A DNA stretch of 64,000 bases from assembly GCA_949358305.1 (NCBI GenBank), contig OX442317.1, forward strand, positions 3,352,186 through 3,416,185, written 5' to 3'. Within the stretch, counting starts at the first letter, position 1. Every line of letters starts with the position of its first letter. The notes beneath the pieces were generated by a model. The model worked only from the letters and a program-made list of their open reading frames with translations. It did no database searches and was not told where the DNA came from. Positions 26,701 through 35,430 of this stretch are shown here, piece by piece. The stretch is from Strigamia acuminata (lineage: Eukaryota; Arthropoda; Chilopoda; Geophilomorpha; Linotaeniidae). The translations under genes and the position numbers were made by a program.

Positions 26701-28562
26701 AAAGTTCAGACAATCTAATTTCACTCCACGTAATACAGTTCTAGATAAAATTACAGTAATATATAATACACCAAGTCCCAAGAGACGTAAATATTTCAAA
26801 GTCGCGCACAAACTCCCTAAACTCAACCCTAAAGTCTTCATACACCCAAAAATAAAATAAAAAAAAAGACAATCATTTTTCCCAAAAATGCCACTGTCAC
26901 TGCAAAAAGCCATTAAAGTCACAATCCCCTCAATGGACATCTGCAATAGTCGTAAGAAGAACTCGCTAAAAGTTTAATCAATGCTTTAATTTGAATCCAA
27001 GCAGTCGGGATTTTTTTTTGTGCAGAATTGGATTCTTATGATGATTTACAATTCCTGATAAAATATCGTAGCCTTCATTTATAGGCATGAGACAGCTTGC
27101 CAGTCACTGATTGAAATACAATGAAGACAGACAAGTCCCTAGAGAGACTGAATTTTTCTTTTTTTCCCTGTTAGTAATGTTTTTTTTATTTGCAATCTTC
27201 AATTGGAGGAAGAGTGATTTTTCTTCGAGTTTGTTTTACATTTTTAAAATTGAATTTCTTTTTCCTCTTAAACTTTCTCTAATGGAATTTTTTATTCGCG
27301 GAACTTGTAATTATTGCAAATCGACTTCATAAAGGATAATTACAATTACTGTCCTCTTTGAATCATTTCAAGAATCGAAAAAAGTAGAACCCGACACTAA
27401 AGAATTTAATTACACCAACGTCTTGTAACTATTGACATCTCTTTTTTATACTACATTGTAGCAGTAATGAGACACGAGGTTTATTGATTTTCTTTTGGGT
27501 GTGGGTGACGGTACCCGGTAATATCATATTATTATCAATTAGTATTACCTATATTTTTCTAATTAATTATTTCTATTTACAAAAGCGCTTTTTTAACGTG
27601 TAAAACAAACAATTTACACAATTTTACCGCCTGGAAATAAAAAAAATCGTGTTTTGCCATTTTTAATGTGTAAAACGAGAGATTTACACCATTTTACACG
27701 CTGGATAATAAAAAAAATTGTTTTAGTAAAATTTTTATTCGCTAAAAAAATTGTTTTTTTCTGTTTATATTTATTTGCATCCATTTGCAGCAAAATTTCC
27801 GCTTTATATTACTCGTTTCAAACAATTTGCAAACCAAAGTGAATAAATTTATTGGAAAATATCAATAACAAAGGGCCTGCCTTTATGAAATAAAACTCTC
27901 TTTTTGACACTCAACACAAACAGTTTGGGAAAGGGCCAGGTATTAAAATGTTGCAATCAATATACATCAAAGCTGCTAATAAAAATGTTTAGGGCCAGCT
28001 CCAATTTTCTTGACTAAAATGGGGGCTTTACATGCAAATTGCAGCAAATTACATTCCAACAATGATTGCATAAATCGAAAACGACCCCGTGTACAATTTT
28101 TAAAAATATCCCTTCACAAATGTCCACTACACTTAAATCCCTCTCAATCACTGCAACTTTCTCCTCCAAAACGCCATACGAACTGTCAAAACACACTTTA
28201 TAACTTTTACTTCTTTCATTTTACACCAACGGGCCGGAGAAAAACTATTGACAATAAATTCCGTTCAATGTTTCTTTCCTCTTTCCTTTCCCCCATCAAT
28301 GCATTTTCACAAAAAACAAAAAAATAAAACAAAATAAAATTATTTACTGGCCCACACGCCGAAATCAAGCAAAATCCGTCAAATTTTAATGCAAATCGAA
28401 CGAAAAATCCTTCGCAAATACTCAAATCTTCGCAACTCCGTCCCGTCTAACTTTATTTACTTTATTTCTATTTTAAAAAGAAATAAATTCCTTACCTGCA
28501 ATAAGGAAAATAGCAAATGTGTATACATTGATGGCAGCTTCCCACTTACTAACTAACATCAT
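14735..28562 (-). CDS. DIP/lachesin-like three-Ig cell-surface protein (C-terminus not found)
   Basis: Six minus-strand coding exons join in phase: 28496-28562, 19572-19678, 17250-17457, 15391-15561, 15086-15220 and 14735-15019, giving about 324 residues and an open 3' end. Residues 1-25 form a signal peptide (MMLVSKWEAA then a hydrophobic run). Three Ig domains follow: Ig1 with C49, W61 and C110 and the DRGYYMCQINT signature; Ig2 with C154, W166 and C210; Ig3 with C253, W265 and C308. An N-glycosylation site sits at N36. This is the layout of arthropod Dpr-interacting proteins and lachesin, neuronal adhesion proteins usually anchored by GPI. The order of domains and words such as KSQIGHLEV and NGVPPSVSKRITLDVE fit DIPs best. 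Intron sizes are 8,817, 2,114, 1,688, 170 and 66 bp. The C-terminal tail exon is missing from this annotation, so DIP versus lachesin is not settled. Confidence 0.93.
15718..15968 (+). mobile_element. 5S-derived SINE, 5'-truncated copy in a DIP intron
   Basis: It shares AATGCAAAGTTGGGT (15740-15754) and a tail with the SINE at 7140-7402. The tail here reads TTTGCGTGGCCTAATGCC, then CTGGCTTATGGGATCATG, and ends in (AAAT)n at about 15949-15967. The 5S-like head is absent. The A-rich repeat end is typical of a retroposed SINE. It lies in intron 3 of the DIP-like gene. Confidence 0.6.
16667..16906. mobile_element. Tigger/pogo-like MITE, CAGTAGGGCATCGATT ends
   Basis: It starts CAGTAGGGCATCGATTAGCG after TA (16665-16666). 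Its right side has the decayed complement (TTCGGATAATCGATGTTC) and ends at TA (16907-16908), which also serves as the left TA of the next MITE. Internal CCGATTATC repeats. It lies in intron 3 of the DIP-like gene. Confidence 0.65.
16909..17199. mobile_element. MITE with TTCACACCAA ends and a 67-nt internal palindrome
   Basis: Left end CCCTGTTCACACCAA and right end TTGGTGTGAACAAGG, flanked by TA. Positions 17107-17139 and 17141-17173 are perfect 33-nt inverted arms around a single G. Non-coding; it lies in intron 3 of the DIP-like gene. Confidence 0.8.
17458..19571 (-). other. DIP-like gene intron 2
   Basis: Bounded by a GTAACG donor (minus strand, just below 19572) and an AG acceptor at 17458-17459. 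No additional exon or non-coding RNA gene was recognised inside. Confidence 0.7.
22845..22890. repeat. Perfect 20-bp hairpin with 6-nt loop
   Basis: The arms 22845-22864 (AACATGTCCAAGTTGTAAAA) and 22871-22890 are exact inverted complements around the loop CTCACT. The symmetry stops sharply at both outer ends. It lies in intron 1 of the DIP-like gene. Confidence 0.9.
25119..25544. mobile_element. Fold-back MITE, TACTCGAGTTGCACTC ends
   Basis: Long inverted ends (roughly 70 bp) begin TACTCGAGTTGCACTC and end GAGTGCAACTCGAGTA, each flanked by TA. The arms include TGTACTCCCATTGGTCGAGC. The TACTC terminus and CTCCCATTGG word are shared with the MITE inserted in the WSD pseudogene at 46672-46817. 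Confidence 0.85.
25558..25974. mobile_element. PIF/Harbinger-type MITE, AGCTAAGTACAC ends, TAA duplication
   Basis: 417 bp with left end AGCTAAGTACACACTTGTGT and right end ACACAAGTGTGAACCTAGCT, flanked by TAA at 25555-25557 and 25975-25977. The interior has many GACGCAACGCAAG-type repeats. It belongs to the same family as the element at 30643-31234. Confidence 0.85.
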
Positions 28563-28700
28563 TTTGACTTCAAAAGGTATCCGTCATTCAATAAATCACA
28601 CTTTTTTCCCCGTGTGTGTATATGCAAGAACTAAACCGTTTTACTTCTTCCTCTCCACTATTGATCATGAGCAACTGGAGAGATTCCCAAACGCATGGCT

Positions 28701-28709
28701 ATTTATATA
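28701..28709 (-). promoter_or_regulatory. Possible TATA box of the DIP-like gene
   Basis: On the minus strand TATATAAAT lies about 140 bp upstream of the start codon at 28562. This would place transcription start near 28675-28680, within a CTCCAGTTGC context, and leave a 5' UTR of about 115 bp if there is no upstream exon. Position and motif are seen; function is inferred. Confidence 0.4.
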
Positions 28710-28712
28710 ACC

Positions 28713-29989
28713 AAGGAGCTTGTGTGGATCAATATGTGATGGCGCTGCTGTGCTGTGCCGTGCAGCCAACCTCCTAACTGAATATCATTGAGAAAACATC
28801 TACCTGAATTATTAGCTACAAGGCTGACAACTAGAAAATAAACATGTTGAAAAAAACATGCAGGCAACTTGCACCGAGGCAAAATATAAGCGATAAAGTG
28901 ATGTTTACATGTAGTTTCTACATGATTGTTCGATAAGGTTGACGCTTCTAACACTGTGCGAGTGTCGTATCGCTATCGCCAGTCGCACTTAATGTGTGAC
29001 ATCAGTGCTGACACCACGCACGAGATAGCTGCAACCTAATGCAAATTCTCATCACGTGACATCACATTAATGGAGGGGTATTGGAATAACGTGCCCCCAT
29101 CCCCACCCTAATTCCAAATTTCTCACATCATCATGTCATCAGAAATTTGAATTTACCGCCAATTAATATGGGTAAAGAAACGTACATTTTGTCACTATAT
29201 TTATTCGCTCTTTTGGACGAGTTACCATACTATCTGTATTCAAAACGTCATTACAAGTGTGATACAGATGTTGTGTTTACGTTTTGTGATGTTAAAAGAT
29301 ACAAAAACAAACAAACAAACACCAAAAACACTTAGAAAACGAATTTTTGAATCAGTGTTTTTAGTGAAAACATTCTAAAACATCAATCTAGCAAACAAAA
29401 AGGCTTTGTGGTAATTAAGCAATCGTTTACCTTACGAAGTGATTCAAATTCCATCTAGTATAGTTCTGTACGTATCGTTAACTTTGATGTTTGTTCACAA
29501 GTTGGGTGGGTGTCAGCAAATCGCCAAAATAAGACTAAAAGAACAAAAGTAATAAAAATATAAAAACTAAAGAAAAAACAAACACAAATCTTCCTTTCAG
29601 TGACTCCTAACCTCTTCGGAGTCCAGCACCCCTTAGATTCTCAAAATATTTTCTAGCACCCCCATGAAAAATTAAACAATGAAAATTATACATACAAACA
29701 TATTATTTTATGTTTTAAAAGAAAAAAAACCTGATAATATGAAAAAAACTCGAATGTTATCATCTGGAAGTGGATACAGAGAAATTTTTATACACATACT
29801 AAATGAAACTGGGTATTTCTCAATGAATAAAGTCAATTAAGATTTACACAATGTGTGCCCAGTCCCGGGAAACATCTTACTTTTACCAGATATTAGAAGA
29901 GATATTAGGTCGAAGAGTATAGCCCTGTCTAGAGAAAATTCACTGTAATCAACAAGTCTGCGCAATAAATATTATTTTAGCACAACCTT
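28713..29989. other. Intergenic, upstream of the DIP-like gene
   Basis: No gene recognised. A decayed segment near 29598-29670 (CCTAACCTCTTCGGAGTCCA then AGCACCCC words) looks like a remnant of an hAT-type MITE. The duplicated block of the MS4A/WSD locus begins near 29990. Confidence 0.45.
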
Positions 29990-30457
29990 TCGCACCTCCA
30001 GAACCACTCAGTTAAATTATATTCAGATTCTGATTTATTCAATTCCTTGAATTTAATCTATTCTAAATTTCTAAATAATTCATCGAGTGGTTTCACAATT
30101 TAGTCGCGAAATTTAAAGTTAGGCCTCGGATTACAGTGCCCTCTATGAGTCCAGTAGCAAAGATGTTTTGCCAATGACTAATAATAGATGGCACCAAACC
30201 ATCTACGGAAAACTATGAAAAACCATCCGCATCAATATTAACATCTACAATTTCTCACTTACAAATTGGATCTCTATTTCGGGTTCTTGCAGCTTTCAAG
30301 CAATTTGTCATGCAAAAGTAATCTCGTCATAAAAATCACGTTAATCTTGATTCTTGAATGAAATAGTTTCAGATTTAATATCGATGTAAACTGCTTCCCA
30401 TATTGCGTGATGAGTTGCTAACACTAGAACAGGATACGCTCAAAATCCACCATCACT

Positions 30458-31999
30458 ATGTATCCCTCACAACAACCAACCCATATTATAATGCAACAAC
30501 AACATCAGCATGTAAGTTTGAAATCAAATTGTCACCCATCTCTAGTAATATGTTATTTAACAACTTAATAAAACTTCTACTCTTACCAGCCTCAAGTTCA
30601 AACTTCCAGCCCAAGGTCACCGTGGCTTATTCGCCTCGGTAAAGCTAAGTACACATGAGACTTTCAGACTCTGAATATTCAGAGTCTGAAATTTCAGGAT
30701 GTCACGCTGCGCGCGAAATGATTCCGCCTGTGTGTTTGGCTGTGTCATTCCGTGCGCGGAAATTGTTTGGTACACACAATCCGTGCACGGAAATTGTTTG
30801 GTACAAACCATCTGTGCACATGTTGTAAATACAAATGGCGACCACTTTTAAAAAATGTTGGATTTTGATTGTGCAAAATAAATGGATTGCTGTATTTTTA
30901 AATTAATAATTAATAATAACTAATAAAATAAATTAATCAAACATTTTTAGTATTATCTGTCTTTGTATTCAGTATCCACCTCCACACCTTGTATACGACC
31001 GGTCACGATCGGTCGCATTACCGCAATGCATTCTGGGTACTCAGAATCTGTTCGTGCACGAAAACAATTCAAGCTATTCCGTGCACCATCACTGCCGGAA
31101 AGAATAAAATTTCGGTTGCCAGAAAGTTTCCGTGTGTGGTAAACGGAACCATGTGTACCACACCGACCCAAACTTTTGGCCATACACGGAAAGTGATCAT
31201 TCCGTGCACGGAATCAGGTCATGTGTACTTAGCTTAAGTTGTAAACTTGGCACATTCATAAACAATTTTAAAACAGCATTTTAAACAACATATTTAAACT
31301 GCTTGTCTCGCTTTAACTTAAAAAATGGCGCCGATTTAATCTGTTTTCAGTCGCAATGGGCATGCGCAGACCAATTAAAACACAAAACATGTTCAATTAA
31401 TTTCTCTCTTTTCTTTTCAAAGCATCATCGACATTTTCTGCACTATAATATTGTTACTTTTGGGGATATATTGGACCACTGCTGTGCAAGCCGAAGTTAT
31501 TTCAGCTTATGTGAGTCTCGAGTGTGCATTTTTTCACGTAATCGTTGGAATTTTGGCAATACTCGGTGGCCACGACACTTTTCGCTATCGAAGATGCATC
31601 GTGGCATTGTTGGTAATGTCTATCATCAGCGCCATTGTTGGACCAGCGACCATCATAACGATTATAATAACCCGATGCGAAAGATGTTTCATTTACAAAG
31701 GCAACCCAGACGCCAGAGAACCTGCCGACATTTGTGGTATTTCCAATCTGGCCTTAATATACGCTCCGATTTTGGTTTTCGTTGTTTTGCTAAGCATTGT
31801 GGGAATAATTCTGTCGAGCATATCGTGTTACCGGACGTGCCGATGCTGCGACTGCTGCGATGCCGTTTATTCCGACACACCAAGTTTAGCGCTACGAGTG
31901 ATCACAACATCGCCGCAACGGAATTCTTATTACGATTTGCCCAAAGATAATATTCAACGTCAATTGTTACCAGCTACACCAAATGTAATACAAGCGTGA
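30458..31999 (+). pseudogene. MS4A/CD20-like four-TM gene, copy 1, probably frameshifted by an acceptor mutation
   Basis: Its layout matches copy 2 (40552): exon 1 at 30458-30511 (MYPSQQPTHI...), exon 2 at 30590-30638, exon 3 ending at a TGA at 31999. The exon 3 acceptor differs. Copy 2 has TTCAAG|GCATC; copy 1 has TTCAAAG|CATC, so the AG moves one base and a G is lost. With the standard exon 2 this frameshifts and stops within about nine codons. Using a weaker AG at 30608-30609 as exon 2 acceptor would restore the frame (about 219 residues), so a rescued product is possible. Exon 3 also has a 21-bp in-frame deletion between TM3 and the cysteine loop, and the AATAAA of copy 2 reads AATAAG here. 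A 592-bp MITE sits in intron 2. I think it is a decaying copy but cannot rule out expression. Confidence 0.6.
30643..31234. mobile_element. PIF/Harbinger-type MITE in the MS4A copy 1 intron, TAA duplication
   Basis: 592 bp beginning AGCTAAGTACACATGA and ending TCATGTGTACTTAGCT, flanked by TAA (30640-30642 and 31235-31237). The paralogous intron at 40739-40750 reads GTAAGTTGTAAAC with no insertion and a single TAA, which proves the insertion boundaries. Internal repeats of TTCCGTGCACGGAA type. It lies only two bases into the intron, overlapping the donor context, but the GTAA is preserved. Confidence 0.95.
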
Positions 32000-32329
32000 T
32001 TGGGATACATTTTTTTGCTATAAAAATAAGCATAAAATATACATAAAGTTTGAACCTCCGTTATCGGAACGTTCAACTCAGCGATTTGTATCATTAACAG
32101 GTATATCCGTAAATTAAATACTATCAATACCATCAACTTCCCCATATGGGTGAAAAATACATTTTGCAATATTACCGTATTTTGCAATATAGATTCAATG
32201 TCTTTACTATAAATGTTATTTATCTAGAAACTCATCACTCTTGTTAAAAACAAATTGTTATTGAACATGCAGCTTGCACCTCATCCCAAATGCAATGAAT
32301 AAACAAATGGTATAACCCAGGGGTTCCCA

Positions 32330-32692
32330 AACTTTTTAGCATCGCGCCCCATTTTTAAGCAAGGTGATCTTCCGCGCCCCACTTCATCTACCTGTGCATT
32401 AAACTTTTCAAAAATGAACTACCGTATATCTTCCGGTATAATACGACGCTGAGTATCGTACGACCCCCCCCCCCCCATTTTAAAGCGCCATTTTTTGTAA
32501 TAAATGGTGTATGCGCTAATAATACGAATTAGTAATTGCCTACCACAACAATGAGAAATGACAAAAGAAAAGTTTATTTATTTAAAAGAAAATGTTAGAT
32601 TGTTGATTTTATAACCCTAACAGCACATAAATATATAGAAATATGTATAAACGACAAACGTACATTATATGTCCATAGTATGCCGACCCCTG
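32330..32692. mobile_element. hAT-like MITE, CAGGGGTTCCCAAAC ... GCCGACCCCTG
   Basis: The left end CAGGGGTTCCCAAACTTTTT and right end ATGCCGACCCCTG are hAT-type termini. The interior is AT-rich with a C tract at 32461-32474. It separates a WSD-type 5' flank (about 32220-32329) from the WSD pseudogene fragment that follows. The two ends resemble different subfamilies, so this may be composite, and no clean 8-bp duplication was found. Confidence 0.55.
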
Positions 32693-33066
32693 GTTTACGC
32701 ACTCATTTGTAATGCGAGAAGTGGGAAAACGATAAAATCTGATCGCCAATCTTACTCGCACTTTTTCAAATTCCCCACAAAATGTTGCGGATTTTTTTAT
32801 TGGCAAGAAGAGGACAATTTCCAAATAGACGACCACGTTTCGCTCTTCGATTGCAAACCGCCTTCAAACCGCCGGCAATAAGCGCAACTACACACCGACA
32901 TCGTCAACAACTCCAAGCTCGAACGACCCGGTAAATCGCCGTAGAGTTTTCATTTTCCCATTAGCGGACGATTTTCCGGATTTGCCGTCCCCTGGGCCCC
33001 ATTACGTCTGTCTAGTTATTTTCCACCACGCTCTGGCAGACGGCAACCGAACTATGAAAACTAGTC
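32693..33066 (+). pseudogene. WSD pseudogene fragment (unit 1)
   Basis: It matches the middle of the WSD genes from SDRQSYSHFFKFPTKCCGFF through the catalytic region (HHALADG, retaining HHxxxDG), with a TAA in place of a leucine codon near 32878 and a TAG in place of a tryptophan codon near 32944. The 5' third is deleted or replaced by the hAT-like MITE, and the match ends where a MITE (33099) follows shortly. Non-functional. Confidence 0.9.
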
Positions 33067-33098
33067 TTGTGTGCAGTAGCAGGCGTAAATAAAAGGCA

Positions 33099-33260
33099 GT
33101 GGCTACGTTCATGTCCGACGTGAACGTATTATTTTCATGACGCGCTGTGATTGGCTGAGATCTATTCAGGTCGGTTTGTTTCCTCAACGTAATTTTTCTC
33201 AAATTCAATGTTTTCGAGGTTTTAGCTTCTTTTTTTCATGTCGGACATGAACGTAGCCAC
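33099..33260. mobile_element. MITE with GTGGCTACGTTCATGTC ends
   Basis: Inverted ends GTGGCTACGTTCATGTCCGAC and GTCGGACATGAACGTAGCCAC. Direct CGTAAATAAAA words lie just outside both ends (33084-33094 and 33263-33273) and probably represent or contain the target duplication. Non-coding. Confidence 0.8.
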
Positions 33261-34290
33261 TTCGTAAATAAAAACCCTCTAAAATCCCATGCAGCCCTGC
33301 AATGATTCATAATGAAGTCATTTTAATTATTTCTTGCTATAATAGAAAACGTACAACAAATGGTACAAGATCAAAGGAGCCACGTACAACTGTAGATCTG
33401 AAACTAGAAACCGGAAAACCGCTTGACTGTTGTTCAGAAAGCCAAAAGTTCGTATAACCAGTGTTCTAATAACCGGAATTCTACTGTAAATGAATGTCCA
33501 GTGACTTCAAATTTCACCTGAGATAAAGTTCAGTAGAATATAAACAAAATTTCAAGATTTTTAGGAAAAAAAAATAAACAGAAAACAAATTTCCTGATTT
33601 GATAATTTTGTTGTCCCTAAACGCCTATAGCCTTGGCGTCCGGAGGTTAATTTCTTTTATTTAAGTCTTTGAATTCAGATCAAATGTATGTGGGAGTCTC
33701 AAACACACATTTTTCAATCGAGAGGAACAATAATATCACGTTTAATTCTTGCATACAATGCATTTTAAAGCTACCGGTAATTAAAATCTTAATTTGATGT
33801 CTTGAAAACACCTGTTCTGTGTAGAAACTCATAACTAATCCTGCTAAAGAATTGCTATTGTACCGTATATGTAAAGTACTACTGCACTTTATCAAAGATG
33901 CGATTAATAAATAGATAAGACATTTATGTTAAATACAGTAAACACGCCACAATTTCGTATTGCAGCAATTCGATAAAGATGGAAACACCAAACGGACTCG
34001 GGAATATGTTCTTACACCTAAACCTAATTCGAAATCGATTTTTCTGGTCCTTTGCGATTCGTTATAAAGAGTTTCGACTGTATACCTAAACCGAATATCT
34101 AAATCGATGGTGCACGCACTTTTGTGGAGTGCGAGTTGCTTTTTCTAAAAGTGCGTGGCCATTTCAGATAAGTATTTAATGTACTGTATAATTTAATCAA
34201 CTTTTGAATGCACAATTCATCTTTCTCACTCAAGCACCATTACTGATCGCTATTGTACATATAAATTACACCTTACACCTCAACCTCCGA
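33261..34290. other. Duplicated intergenic DNA with a Tigger MITE remnant
   Basis: No gene. 33270-33550 is paralogous to 42645-43400. 33690-33900 is paralogous to 44495-44660 and 45015-45150. 34030-34080 is the right end of a CAGTCGAAACTC Tigger MITE followed by TA and the sequence that also flanks sites at 37405 and 47872. Confidence 0.6.
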
Positions 34291-34317
34291 TTGTTAAATA
34301 GATAAGATTAACAGTAT

Positions 34318-34440
34318 TATGGCAGTGGGTATTTCGAACAAGATGGGCGCAACTAATAGACTCGGGAATATGTTCTTGATCTTCATCTCATCCCAAATGC
34401 AATGAATAAACAAATGGTATAACCAATGAACAATTCCTGG
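34318..34440 (+). pseudogene. WSD 5' fragment relic
   Basis: 34323-34385 encodes AVGISNKMGATNRLGNMFLI, matching the N-terminus of the WSD copies. It then jumps into a second copy of the WSD 5' flank (CTCATCCCAAATGCAATG, 34386-34440). This relic is an abortive duplication junction, not a gene. A similar relic lies at 48118-48180. Confidence 0.75.
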
Positions 34441-34646
34441 CAGGGGCGGATCTAGCTTTTCGGGGGCCCGGGGCTTGAGGTTTTTTCGGGGCCCCTTTCT
34501 CAAAATTTTTTCGAGACCTTTCTTCTTTTTTCTTTTTTTAGCGACCTTTTTATTTTTTTTTTAGTACATGGTCCAGAGTCTCGGGGGCCCCTAGAATTTG
34601 GGGGCCCGGGGCTCAAGCCCCGTTAGCCCGGTGCTAGATCCGCCCG
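34441..34646. mobile_element. hAT-like MITE, CAGGGGCGGATCTAG ends, 8-bp duplication
   Basis: Left end CAGGGGCGGATCTAG and right end CTAGATCCGCCCG, flanked by ATTCCTGG at 34433-34440 and 34647-34654. The uninterrupted target (CAATTCCTGGTAGTGGG) is seen upstream of the WSD copies at 45950 and 48437. GGGGCCC-rich interior, non-coding. Confidence 0.93.
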
Positions 34647-34856
34647 ATTCCTGGTAGTGGGCATTTTTCCACAAGTAAGTCGCAAAATTTAAAGTTCGGC
34701 CTCGGATTCCAGGCAGTGCCCTCTATGAGTTCAAGTTTCATGTTAATGTTCAGCTTGTTGTGAATCAAAATTGCCTTTTGTTTGGCAACCATTTTCATTT
34801 TCCTTTGTTTTCTAAATATGGGCATCAGATGTTGTGAGTCATGTGATCAGTTTTGA

Positions 34857-35057
34857 AAATTCGTTATAACGAAAGTTTAAGGGTATTATAGTGTACCTGA
34901 AAACTTGTTTGTTATAACAAATAATTCGTTATATCGAAATTCATTATAACGAAAATATTTAACATGGTGTTCTATGGCTGGCCAACCAAGTAATTTTCAA
35001 CAATTCGTTTTGCGATAATTCGTTATATCGCGATTCGTGATAAAGAGTTTCGACTGT
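34857..35057. mobile_element. Tigger/pogo-like MITE remnant, CAGTCGAAACTC family
   Basis: Its right end ATAAAGAGTTTCGACTG is followed by TA. Internal CGTTATAACGAA and CGTTATATCGAA repeats and the phrase AACATGGTGTTCTATGGCTG are shared with 37221-37404, inverted. The left end is decayed. It abuts the relic 3' end of an MS4A-like gene. Confidence 0.7.
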
Positions 35058-35190
35058 ACAAGCGTGATTGGGATACATTTTTTTGCTATAAAAATAAGCC
35101 TAAAAAATACATAAAGTTTGTACCCCCGTTATCGGAACGTTCATCTCAGCAATTTGTATCATTAACGGGTGTCTCCGTAAATTAAATACT
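35058..35190 (+). pseudogene. 3' end of a third MS4A-like copy (relic)
   Basis: It starts with the last codons and stop of the MS4A-like gene (CAAGCGTGATTGGGATACAT) and continues through the same 3' flank found after 31995. All upstream exons are missing; the break is at the Tigger MITE. It shows that the MS4A-like 3' flank lies directly upstream of a WSD gene. Confidence 0.85.
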
Positions 35191-35430
35191 ATCAATACCA
35201 TCAACTTCCCCATATGGGTGAAAGAACTGAAAGATACATTTTGCAATATTACCGTATTTTGCAACATGGTTTCAATCTCTTTACTATACATGTTATTTAT
35301 CTAGAAACTCATAACTCTTGTTAATATCAAATTGCTATTGTACATGCAGCTTGCACCTCATCCCAAATGCAATAAATAAAAAATTGGTAAAACCAATGAA
35401 CAATTCTTGGTAGTGGGCATTTTGAAAAAG

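Larger units (their letters stand above)
19679..28495 (-). other. DIP-like gene intron 1 (8.8 kb)
   Basis: Runs from the GTAAGG donor after the signal-peptide exon to an AATTTCAG acceptor before the Ig1 exon. It contains MITEs at 25119-25544 and 25558-25974, a perfect 20-bp hairpin at 22845-22890, and long unstructured AT-rich stretches. No other gene was recognised inside. An additional alternatively spliced exon cannot be excluded. Confidence 0.75.
29990..32230 (+). repeat. Segmental duplication block, copy 1 (MS4A-like gene and flanks)
   Basis: From CTCCAGAACCACTCAGTTAA onward this block aligns with 39965-41623, covering the 5' flank, all three MS4A-like exons, both introns and the 3' flank. 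Copy 1 carries an extra MITE (30643-31234); copy 2 carries an extra hAT MITE (40041-40175). Beyond the gene, the flank from 31995 to about 32329 matches 35057-35400 upstream of a WSD gene. Confidence 0.9.

Noticed and set aside
30617-31237. Short ORFs between MS4A exons 2 and 3
   Set aside because: They lie in the MITE at 30643-31234, which is absent from the paralogous intron.
31303-31950. 215-codon frame overlapping MS4A-like exon 3 in another frame
   Set aside because: The hydrophobic four-TM frame is the one conserved in both copies; this is its shadow.
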